DNA from: an uncultured bacterium
Lineage (GTDB): Bacteria; Actinomycetota; Coriobacteriia; Coriobacteriales; Coriobacteriaceae
NCBI GenBank assembly: GCA_905214525.1
Contig: CAJMMN010000039.1
Location: 1-12,282, forward strand
Direction: 5' to 3'
DNA: 12,282 nucleotides
Shown in pieces: positions 6,600-12,282 of this stretch. The position numbers were made by a program, and so were the translations under genes. Under the pieces are notes generated by a model, which ran no database searches, was not told the DNA's origin, and saw only the letters and a list, made by a program, of their open reading frames with translations. The first letter of the stretch is position 1, and every line of letters starts with the position of its first letter.

Positions 6600-7859
6600 A
6601 TGAAATACACCAAGCTCGAGCGTAACTGGGTCATGTACGATGTGGGAAACTCGGCCCTCGTGCTGCTCAATACCTCGGTGGTGCCCATCTACTTTAACGC
6701 CATCAATACCGGTGCTTCCTCGGCAGACCTGGTGGTCGCTTGGGGCAACGCGCAGACGATTGCCTCGCTGGTCATTGCCATGCTCATGCCCATTCTGGGC
6801 GCGCTTGCCGATTACGCCGGCAACAAGATCAAGTTCTTCTTGGGCTTCTTCCTCACGGGCCTGGTGCTTTGCCTGGCGCAGGCTATCCCAATGTCCGCCA
6901 TGGCATTTTTGACCGTGTACGTGCTGTGCACCATCGGCCTTAACTCTTCTATGACGTTCTACGACGCCATGCTGCCCGACATTACCACCGACGAGCGCAT
7001 GGACGCCGTGTCCAGCTCGGGCTATGCCTGGGGCTACATCGGTTCCACCGTGCCGTTCGTCATCTGCCTTGCGCTCATCATGGGTGGCCCCGCTCTTGGC
7101 GTCCCCACCATGCTGGCAACGCGTCTGTCGTTTATCATCACTGGTGCCTGGTGGCTCATCTTTACCCTGCCGCTCATTCGCACCTATAAGCAAAAGTACG
7201 GTCGCGAGCGCGGTCCCGAGGACACCATCGGCCACATCGTGGGCGGTGTGTTCTCCGAGGTCGGACACACCATGCGCGAGATCGCCCACAACAAGACCGT
7301 GCTGGTCTACATGATCGCGTTCTTCTTCTATATCGACGGTGTGCACACGGTCATTTCTATGGCCACCAGTTACGGATCGGCCTTGGGCATCGATTCGACG
7401 CAGCTGGTCCTGGCGCTGCTCGTCACGCAGTTTGTTGCTTTTCCGTCTGCCATCATTTACGGCAAGCTCGCCGGCCGCGTGGGCACGCTCAACATGATCT
7501 TGGTGGCAGTCGCCGCCTATATGGGCATCGTGCTCTTTGCCGCGTTCTTCCTCAAGACCGCCTTTGAATTCTGGGTGCTTGCCATTTTGGTCGGCCTGTT
7601 CCAGGGCGGTGTGCAGGCGCTCAGCCGTAGCTACTTTGGCCGCATTATTCCCAAGGAAAAGTCCAACGAGTACTACGGCTTCTTTGACATCTTTGGTCGT
7701 TATGCAAGCGTTATGGGCACCTTCCTGGTGTCGGTCGTCACCTCGCTGACCGGCAACCCGTCGCTGGGCGTCCTTTCCATTGGTGTGCTGCTGGTCGTTG
7801 GCTTTATGCTGCTGGTCCGCCTGTCCCGCATGACTCGGGCGGCAGAGCATGCCGCATAG
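6600..7859 (+). CDS. UMF1/Atg22-like MFS transporter
   Basis: This 419-residue membrane protein has about twelve hydrophobic segments. It matches the UMF1 branch of the major facilitator superfamily, related to the vacuolar amino acid effluxer Atg22. Landmarks are the N-terminal NWVMYDVGNSA (9-19), FYIDGVHTV in the middle, and the block GLFQGGVQALSRSYFGRIIP (about 331-350) followed by EYYGFFDIFGRYA, which is the hallmark of this group. The bacterial substrate is not known; export or recycling of amino acids or small metabolites is possible. The start is supported by GAAGGG (6585-6590) 9 bases before ATG. The gap upstream (6499-6599) holds TACGAT (6553-6558), a weak -10 without a clear -35. 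The gene appears monocistronic, because a strong terminator follows about 115 bases later. Confidence 0.88.
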   Translation: MKYTKLERNWVMYDVGNSALVLLNTSVVPIYFNAINTGASSADLVVAWGNAQTIASLVIAMLMPILGALADYAGNKIKFFLGFFLTGLVLCLAQAIPMSAMAFLTVYVLCTIGLNSSMTFYDAMLPDITTDERMDAVSSSGYAWGYIGSTVPFVICLALIMGGPALGVPTMLATRLSFIITGAWWLIFTLPLIRTYKQKYGRERGPEDTIGHIVGGVFSEVGHTMREIAHNKTVLVYMIAFFFYIDGVHTVISMATSYGSALGIDSTQLVLALLVTQFVAFPSAIIYGKLAGRVGTLNMILVAVAAYMGIVLFAAFFLKTAFEFWVLAILVGLFQGGVQALSRSYFGRIIPKEKSNEYYGFFDIFGRYASVMGTFLVSVVTSLTGNPSLGVLSIGVLLVVGFMLLVRLSRMTRAAEHAA

Positions 7860-7915
7860 GAGCGAGCGGCTATTGTGCCTGTCCACGGTACTCTTTTGGG
7901 GTTATCCGCAATAAA

Positions 7916-7936
7916 CATTGCGACTTGCGAGCAATG
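7916..7936. promoter_or_regulatory. Inverted repeat upstream of the glycosyltransferase-kinase operon
   Basis: CATTGC (7916-7921) and GCAATG (7931-7936) form an inverted repeat with a 9-base spacer that itself repeats TTGCGA. TATGAT (7952-7957), a good -10 candidate, lies 15 bases downstream, but no standard -35 is apparent. An activator or repressor site is plausible. The half-site is the same as in the palindrome before the first kinase. Confidence 0.4.
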
Positions 7937-7973
7937 ATTTGCCCAAGTGGGTATGATGGAATCAGCTAGGTCG

Positions 7974-8009
7974 CGGGGCGTCGCCTGTGTTTGGCGGCGT
8001 CCCGTTTTT
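7974..8009 (+). terminator. Strong intrinsic terminator before the glycosyltransferase gene
   Basis: A 12-pair stem (7974-7985 with 7993-8004, two G-T wobbles) with a 7-base loop is followed by TTTTT (8005-8009). It can end the MFS transcript. It also lies downstream of the TATGAT element and only 22 bases before the glycosyltransferase ATG, so a transcript from that promoter would have to pass it. That is the layout of an attenuator. Confidence 0.85.
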
Positions 8010-8030
8010 GTGTTGCAGGGAGGGTAAGGC

Positions 8031-9218
8031 ATGAACGCCACGGTCGTGATTCCAACGTATTGGGCGGGCGATGACGCTTGCGCAAACGCCCCTGGCACCT
8101 ATGACCATTCGACGCGACTCAACGCCGACAATCCCGAACTCGACCGCTGCCTGGCCTCGCTTGAGCAGGTACGTGACATCCCGCGCATCATCCTTTTGGT
8201 GGTCTGTCCCGTTTCTGCCACAGCCGATGTGTCGCTGCGCGTGCACGAGATTGTCGACGCGCATCCCACGCTCAAGGTCACCGTTGTCACCAACACCCAG
8301 GCCTCGCGCATCGCAGATCGGGTTGCTCAGATCGCGCCCAAGGGTTCGGGCGAGTGCGTGAGCCTGCGAGGCTACGGTGCCATCCGCAACATGGGGCTGG
8401 CCTGTGCCGCTGTGCTGGGGCATGACGCGGTTATCTTTTTGGATGACGATGAGACTGTCATCGACGCCGACTTTATGAAGCGCGCGACCTATGCGTTGGG
8501 GCAGCAGACGCGTCAGGGCTTGCCTATCTTGGTCAAGAGCGGCTATTTCTACGATCGCGACGGCTCGCCGCTGGCTCCCACGGACAAGGCAGGCATCTGC
8601 CATCGTTGGTGGACCAAGCGCATCGAGTTCAACCGTTGGATGAAAAAGGCGCTCTCGGGCACCCGCATCTCGCGCTCCAACTACGTGTGCGGCGGCCTGA
8701 TGGCCCTGCACGCCCGCGCCTTTACGCGTGTGGCCTTTGACCCGTTTATCACCCGCGGCGAGGACTTGGATTACCTCTTTAACATGCGCATGTTTGGCTA
8801 CGACGTGTGGTTTGATAACGAGTGGACCGTGCGCCATCTGCCTCCGGAGTCCGAAAAGCGCTCACCGCGCTTTATGCAGGATGTATACCGTTGGTACTAC
8901 GAACGGGCCAAGTTGACATTCGCCGCGCATCAAAAGGAGCTCATTCCCGTTACGGCGGCATCGCTCATGCCCTACCCGGGCCCGTGGATTTCGCGCGAGC
9001 TCGACGACCGCGTGCGCAAGACCGCTATGGTCCGCAGCGTGTTTACCCGCGAGCATGAGGGCTACCTGCGCATCTGGCGCCATGGTATCGACGAGGCAAA
9101 GGCCTATGCACGCCAAAACGCTGCAAGCTACCTGCGTTTCCAGAGCTTTTGGCCCAAGATCATGGACGGGCTTTGGCGTGACGCACAACTGATCAGTATC
9201 CTGGAGGGGACCGAATGA
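8031..9218 (+). CDS. Glycosyltransferase family 2-like protein
   Basis: This 395-residue protein has the start of a GT-A fold glycosyltransferase: ATVVIPTYWAGDD at residues 3-15, an acidic nucleotide/metal site FLDDDETVIDADF (136-148), then CGGLMALHARAF (220-231), the conserved acidic RGEDLDYLFNMR (242-253) and VRHLPP (267-272). It should transfer a sugar from an activated donor to an unidentified acceptor at the cytoplasmic face. There is no membrane segment. The C-terminal 100 residues have no recognisable domain. The start is supported by GGGAGGG (8018-8024) 6 bases before ATG. The stop overlaps the next kinase start by 4 bases (ATGA), so the two are translationally coupled. This pairing suggests that the kinase system regulates, or is informed by, an envelope glycan process. 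Confidence 0.78.
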   Translation: MNATVVIPTYWAGDDACANAPGTYDHSTRLNADNPELDRCLASLEQVRDIPRIILLVVCPVSATADVSLRVHEIVDAHPTLKVTVVTNTQASRIADRVAQIAPKGSGECVSLRGYGAIRNMGLACAAVLGHDAVIFLDDDETVIDADFMKRATYALGQQTRQGLPILVKSGYFYDRDGSPLAPTDKAGICHRWWTKRIEFNRWMKKALSGTRISRSNYVCGGLMALHARAFTRVAFDPFITRGEDLDYLFNMRMFGYDVWFDNEWTVRHLPPESEKRSPRFMQDVYRWYYERAKLTFAAHQKELIPVTAASLMPYPGPWISRELDDRVRKTAMVRSVFTREHEGYLRIWRHGIDEAKAYARQNAASYLRFQSFWPKIMDGLWRDAQLISILEGTE

Positions 9219-10558
9219 TCGACCGCCGCGCCCAGCGCGATAGTTCATTATCAATCTTTCGCATCATTGCCGTTGCCTGCGCCATTTGCGTGCTGGTGTA
9301 CTTTATTTTTGCCCTGGTGACCGGTATCGAGCCGATCGCCACGGTGATTGCCTGCGCGCTGCTGTGCATCTTTCTGTGCATCTTTATCTTTTTGACGCTC
9401 AATCCCGATTCGGTGCGCTCCCAGTACACCGAGGAGACGCTCTCGGTGGCCTCGGCCATGCTCGAGGACATTAAGGGCGGTCTGACGCAGGAGTCGGCGC
9501 GTTTGGTGTGCCAGCGCATTTTGCCCGAGACGCGCGCCATGACGGTGGCCATCACCGACGAGGACAACGTGCTTGCCTGCGCGGGCGAGTTTGAGGAAAA
9601 GCTACTGCCAGATTCTCCCATCCACACGCTTGCCACACGCTACGTTATCGAACATGGCATCGTGCAATCGTTCAACCGTATGGTGGATGTCGTGGGCTCG
9701 GACGGCTCGCACAACCAAGTCCCCGCCGGCATTATCGCCCCCATCAAGGTGGGCGATCGTACCGTCGGCACGCTCAAGTTCTACTACAAGACCCCGCGCG
9801 CCGTCGACCGTACCCAGTACGCGCTTGCCTCGGGCTTTGCCGAGATCTTGTCCACGCAGCTCGCCATCCACGAGCTCGAGGTGCAAAAGGAACTCACAGC
9901 GCGCGCCGAGGTGCGTGCGCTGCAGGCGCAGATTAACCCGCACTTCCTGTTCAACACGCTGAACACCATTGCATCGTTTACGCGCACCGACCCGCTGCGG
10001 GCCCGCGAACTGCTTCGTGAGTTCTCATCGTTCTATCGCGCCACGCTCGACAACTCGGGATCGCTTATTCCGGTCTCGCGTGAGGTCGCACAGACCAAGC
10101 GCTACCTTACCTTTGAGAAGGCCCGCTTTGGCGAGGACCGCGTGCTTGCGACGTTCGATGTGTCCGAGGACGTGGAAGATACGCTGGTGCCGGCGTTCGT
10201 GATCCAGCCGATTGTCGAGAACGCCGTGCGTCATGGTATGGGCGATGACGACGCCCTGAGGATCGACGTGACCGTTCACCAAGACGGCGAGGATGCAATC
10301 TTGATTGCTGTGGCCGATAATGGCGTGGGCATGGATGAGGGTACCGCCGCCAGACTGTTTGACGAGCGCTCTGCCCGTCCCGACGCCAGCTCTCCCCAGG
10401 GTGGCGGCGCCGGTGTGGCCATGCACAATATTTCGGAGCGCATCCATCGCTTTTTTGGGCCGCACTCCTATACGCGTGTCGAATCGGCGCCGGGCAAGGG
10501 CACCAAAGTGCTCCTTCATCTTGATTTGTCAGAGAGCATCTTTGACATTCAAGAGTAA
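9215..10558 (+). CDS. LytS-type sensor histidine kinase (second copy)
   Basis: This is a 447-residue membrane kinase. It has two hydrophobic helices (about 14-36 and 41-62), a GAF-like region (about 72-215, with VPAGIIAPIK and VGTLKFYY), then the His_kinase motif LQAQINPHFLFNTLNTI with phosphoacceptor H243. The ATPase domain has N box IVENAVRHG (N336), G1 box ADNGVGM and GAGVAMHNISERI. It has no 5TM LytS module. The region from LASGF through the N box is closely similar to the kinase at 3298, showing an ancient or local duplication. The start codon overlaps the glycosyltransferase stop (ATGA) and is served by GGAGGGGA (9203-9210) inside that gene. It should pair with the regulator at 10631. 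Its signal is unknown; the GAF-like part may bind a small ligand. Confidence 0.92.
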   Translation: MIDRRAQRDSSLSIFRIIAVACAICVLVYFIFALVTGIEPIATVIACALLCIFLCIFIFLTLNPDSVRSQYTEETLSVASAMLEDIKGGLTQESARLVCQRILPETRAMTVAITDEDNVLACAGEFEEKLLPDSPIHTLATRYVIEHGIVQSFNRMVDVVGSDGSHNQVPAGIIAPIKVGDRTVGTLKFYYKTPRAVDRTQYALASGFAEILSTQLAIHELEVQKELTARAEVRALQAQINPHFLFNTLNTIASFTRTDPLRARELLREFSSFYRATLDNSGSLIPVSREVAQTKRYLTFEKARFGEDRVLATFDVSEDVEDTLVPAFVIQPIVENAVRHGMGDDDALRIDVTVHQDGEDAILIAVADNGVGMDEGTAARLFDERSARPDASSPQGGGAGVAMHNISERIHRFFGPHSYTRVESAPGKGTKVLLHLDLSESIFDIQE

Positions 10559-10567
10559 AATAAAAAG

Positions 10568-10605
10568 CTACGGGCTCAACGTCATGCGACGGACGCCCGG
10601 CGTAG
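10568..10605 (+). other. Stem-loop between kinase and regulator genes
   Basis: Three short helices can nest here: CTAC (10568-10571) with GTAG (10602-10605), GGGC (10572-10575) with GCCC (10595-10598), and CGTC (10580-10583) with GACG (10588-10591). No T run follows, so it is not a terminator. It may adjust RNA stability or relative expression of kinase and regulator. Confidence 0.4.
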
Positions 10606-10630
10606 TTAGTTGACGAAAGGTTTTATCCCT

Positions 10631-11347
10631 ATGCTGCGTGCGATGATTGTGGATGATGAGGCGCCGGCTCGCTCGGAGCTTCGCTTCCTGCTCGAGCAAA
10701 CGGGCAAGATCGGCACGATCACGGAGGCGTCGAGCGTCCGCTCCGCCATCGAGATGCTTATGGAAAGTCGCGTGGATGTCGTGTTTCTCGATATCTCGAT
10801 GCCCGGTGCCTCGGGCCTGCAACTTGCCGAGGCGCTGCATAAGCTCAAAAATCCGCCGGCGATCGTGTTTGTGACTGCGTATAGCGACCATGCGGTCGAG
10901 GCATTCGACGTGGATGCCGTCGATTATCTGATGAAGCCGGTCGAGGAAGCTCGCTTGGATCGTGCGATCGAGAAGGTCATGCAACGCGCCAAGCCGGTTA
11001 CGGACAGCAAGGTGACCATCGAGCGTATCCCGGTGGAAAAGGGCGGCCGCAAGGTGCTCATTCCCGTGGACGACATTCGCTTTATCATGGCCAAGGACGA
11101 TTACTCCTGCATCTATACCGTCGATGATCGCTTTTTGTCGACGACCTCGCTGGCGCAGTTTGAGGCCAAGCTCTGCGACTTTGGCTTCTTCCGTGTTCAC
11201 CGCCGCTATATCGTCAACCTAGCGTGCGTCACGGACGTTGAGACGGTGCCCTCGGGCGCCATCCAACTGGGCATTACGGGCGTCGACGAACGCGTGCCGG
11301 TTTCGCGCCGCCGCGTCATGCCGCTCAAGAAGGCCTTGAGTCTCTAG
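10631..11347 (+). CDS. LytTR-family response regulator (second copy)
   Basis: This 238-residue transcription regulator has a receiver domain (about 2-118) with D8/D9, phosphoacceptor D54 (VFLDISMPG), T82 (VFVTAY) and K102 (LMKPVEE). The LytTR DNA-binding domain (about 130-238) includes FRVHRRYIVNL and VPVSRRRVM. ATG 10631 is chosen over an in-frame TTG at 10610 because GAAAGG (10615-10620) lies 10 bases before it and the protein then begins directly with the receiver strand. It follows the second kinase after 72 bases and is its probable partner, with a good terminator downstream. The order glycosyltransferase-kinase-regulator makes one operon. It closely resembles the regulator at 4727 across both domains, so cross-talk between the pairs is conceivable. 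Confidence 0.92.
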   Translation: MLRAMIVDDEAPARSELRFLLEQTGKIGTITEASSVRSAIEMLMESRVDVVFLDISMPGASGLQLAEALHKLKNPPAIVFVTAYSDHAVEAFDVDAVDYLMKPVEEARLDRAIEKVMQRAKPVTDSKVTIERIPVEKGGRKVLIPVDDIRFIMAKDDYSCIYTVDDRFLSTTSLAQFEAKLCDFGFFRVHRRYIVNLACVTDVETVPSGAIQLGITGVDERVPVSRRRVMPLKKALSL

Positions 11348-11353
11348 CGCACT

Positions 11354-11404
11354 GGCCCCGCAGCCCTGTAGACCCATCGTCTGCGGAGCCGTGGGGCCTT
11401 TTTT
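11354..11404 (+). terminator. Intrinsic terminator of the second kinase-regulator operon
   Basis: GGCCCC (11354-11359) pairs with GGGGCC (11393-11398), with an inner GCAG/CTGC helix (11360-11363 with 11381-11384), followed directly by six T (11399-11404). It starts 7 bases after the regulator stop codon and separates it from the phosphoesterase gene. Confidence 0.85.
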
Positions 11405-11443
11405 GTATGTATCTGCCGAATCGTTTTTTGCGGAAGGGATCCC

Positions 11444-11911
11444 ATGAACAGTGCAAGCGCCAAGCGTATCGACATCATCTCGGACACCCACGGCTATTTA
11501 TCGCCTGCGCTCTTGGATGAGCTTGAGGGCGCAGACCTGATCATCCACGCCGGCGACCTCACGTCAGAGATGGACTACGAGCACCTATGCACCATCGCCC
11601 CCGTGCGGGCCGTACTGGGCAACAACGATTACTACCGCGACTACGGCCCCGATGTAGACCGTCTTGCGCTCTTTACCTACGAAGGCCTCAAATTCGCCGT
11701 AGCCCACTACCGCGAAGACCTTCCGGTGGGATCCGTAGACGTAGCCATCAACGGTCACACCCACGTAACCAAAGAAGCCCAAGTGGGCCGCTGCCTAGTC
11801 CTCAACCCGGGCAGCGCCAGCTATCCCAGAGGCACCCGAGGCCCCACCATGGCCAGAATGCTAGTAAAAGACGGCAAGATCCTAAGCACCAAGTTTATTG
11901 ACCTAGACTAA
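11444..11911 (+). CDS. YfcE/MJ0936-type metallophosphoesterase
   Basis: This 155-residue cytoplasmic enzyme has all the metal-binding motifs of the family: SDTHG (13-17), HAGDL (35-39), GNND (59-62), the histidine of VAHY, and NGHTH followed by NPGS. It should be a divalent-metal phosphodiesterase, as in E. coli YfcE; the natural substrate is unknown. The length is typical of the small single-domain members. GGAAGGGA (11432-11439) lies 4 bases before ATG. The gene is flanked by two intrinsic terminators and is probably monocistronic. Its 3' half uses codons scarce in the neighbouring genes (CTA, GTA, AGA), which may reflect local mutational drift or a recombined segment near the repeat-rich end. 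Confidence 0.88.
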   Translation: MNSASAKRIDIISDTHGYLSPALLDELEGADLIIHAGDLTSEMDYEHLCTIAPVRAVLGNNDYYRDYGPDVDRLALFTYEGLKFAVAHYREDLPVGSVDVAINGHTHVTKEAQVGRCLVLNPGSASYPRGTRGPTMARMLVKDGKILSTKFIDLD

Positions 11912-11919
11912 CCGCAACA

Positions 11920-11954
11920 AAAACGGGGGATGCAGATTGCATCTCCCGTTTTTT
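11920..11954. terminator. Intrinsic terminator after the phosphoesterase gene
   Basis: CGGGGGATGC (11924-11933) pairs with GCATCTCCCG (11939-11948), one G-T wobble, around the loop AGATT. A5 precedes the stem and six T (11949-11954) follow it. The A and T flanks make it potentially active in both directions. Confidence 0.92.
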
Positions 11955-12067
11955 ATGAGCCAAAGGCCGAGCTTCAACAAAAACCTTAGACAACCCCGCC
12001 GCGGAGAACGGGGTCGCCGAGCCGCGAAGCGGCGAGCAACAACAACGGCTCGAACAATGTGACGGCA
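11955..12067. other. Gene-free stretch with overlapping short palindromes
   Basis: No credible coding frame is present. Inverted repeats include ACCCCG (11993-11998) with CGGGGT (12009-12014), GCCGC-GAA-GCGGC (12021-12033), and CGAGCCG (12018-12024) with CGGCTCG (12046-12052), which competes with the previous one. Together with the 39-bp inverted repeat just downstream, it looks like part of a larger palindromic intergenic repeat. I cannot assign it to a named family. Confidence 0.5.
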
Positions 12068-12212
12068 GGGAGGGTCTCCGGGGCCGGCGGGCGCGGGTTA
12101 AGTTTGTCGCGAGTTCCGCACGCAAAGGAAAGCACTTAATGTGCTTTCCGTCTTGCGCAGGACTGTAGAGCAGCAAACTTAACCCGCGCCCGCCGGCCCC
12201 GGAGACCCTCCC
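12068..12212. repeat. 145-bp palindromic element with perfect 39-bp arms
   Basis: Bases 12068-12106 and 12174-12212 are perfect reverse complements over 39 bases. The 67-base interior contains a second hairpin, GGAAAGCAC (12127-12135) with GTGCTTTCC (12141-12149), loop TTAAT, extended by CGCAA (12121-12125) with TTGCG (12153-12157) across a small internal bulge. No target-site duplication is visible at the edges and no coding sequence is inside. It could be a MITE-like or REP-like repeat, or a structured RNA; if transcribed it would form a very stable long hairpin. It lies 18 bases from the right terminal repeat and may be part of the same unit. Confidence 0.85.
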
Positions 12213-12230
12213 GGAGGGACCGAAAAATTT

Positions 12231-12282
12231 GGTTGATTTTCAATCTCAACGCAACAGCCTGAACGGACCCCGCGTTTCCGCA
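12231..12282. repeat. Right copy of 52-bp inverted repeat at window ends
   Basis: Exact reverse complement of bases 2-53, ending at the last base of the window. It is separated from the 145-bp palindromic element by 18 bases (12213-12230), which contain GGAGGGACCG and an A/T run. The left copy has no such palindromic element beside it, so either only the outer 52 bases are shared or the left copy has lost the rest. Confidence 0.9.

Noticed and set aside
6447..7886. 479-residue open frame on the - strand opposite the MFS gene
   Set aside because: Antisense shadow rich in H, Q, R and G, without domain features, covering a complete transporter gene on the + strand.
11895..12176. 93-residue open frame on the - strand over the palindromic region
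   Set aside because: It runs through the inverted repeat arm and the phosphoesterase terminator, and has no recognisable motif or ribosome binding site.
1..12282. CRISPR array, transposase, integrase or phage module
   Set aside because: No regularly spaced direct repeats and no recombinase or phage-like protein in any frame; the only long repeats are inverted pairs.

Overview
The window looks like chromosomal DNA of a high-GC Gram-positive bacterium, most likely a gut Coriobacteriia member of the Collinsella type. This is inferred from the strong G/C preference at third codon positions, purine-rich ribosome binding sites (AGGAGG/GAGGGG types), and the combination of short LytS-type kinases, a UMF1-family transporter and a cytoplasmic zinc-dependent PLC-family protein. 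No 16S or other taxonomic marker is present, so the assignment is tentative. All nine well-supported genes are on the + strand. No rRNA, tRNA, CRISPR array, transposase or phage gene is visible.

Layout. Bases 2-53 are a repeat whose exact reverse complement closes the window at 12231-12282. Bases 54-325 are a gene-free leader with several stem-loops. Then come an APC-family amino acid permease (326-1777) and a metal-dependent amidohydrolase (1909-3186), followed by a terminator-like hairpin. A LytS-type sensor kinase (3298-4689) and a LytTR response regulator (4727-5461) come next. Two unlinked-looking genes follow: a zinc-dependent PLC-family protein (5554-6498) and a UMF1/Atg22-like MFS transporter (6600-7859). 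After a strong terminator there is a second regulatory cluster: a family 2-like glycosyltransferase (8031-9218) that overlaps a second LytS kinase by 4 bases (9215-10558), and a second LytTR regulator (10631-11347). A YfcE/MJ0936-type phosphoesterase (11444-11911) lies between two good terminators. The last 330 bases have no convincing gene and are packed with palindromes, including a perfect 39-bp inverted repeat with a nested hairpin.

How the genes may work together. The two kinase-regulator pairs are clear paralogues. Both kinases have two membrane helices and a GAF-like sensor region in place of the classical LytS 5TM module. One pair follows an amino acid permease and an amidohydrolase, which fits a nutrient-responsive circuit like the known BtsSR and YpdAB systems. 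The other is translationally coupled to a glycosyltransferase, which fits envelope or glycan control. Inverted repeats sharing the half-site ATTGC/GCAAT lie upstream of both units. In both places a terminator-type hairpin sits between these repeats and the first start codon, so attenuation or shared control is possible but untested.

Most unusual are the 52-bp inverted repeats at the two ends and the 145-bp palindromic element near the right end. They may be one multi-copy intergenic repeat family that ended the assembly, or a structured RNA or mobile miniature element.
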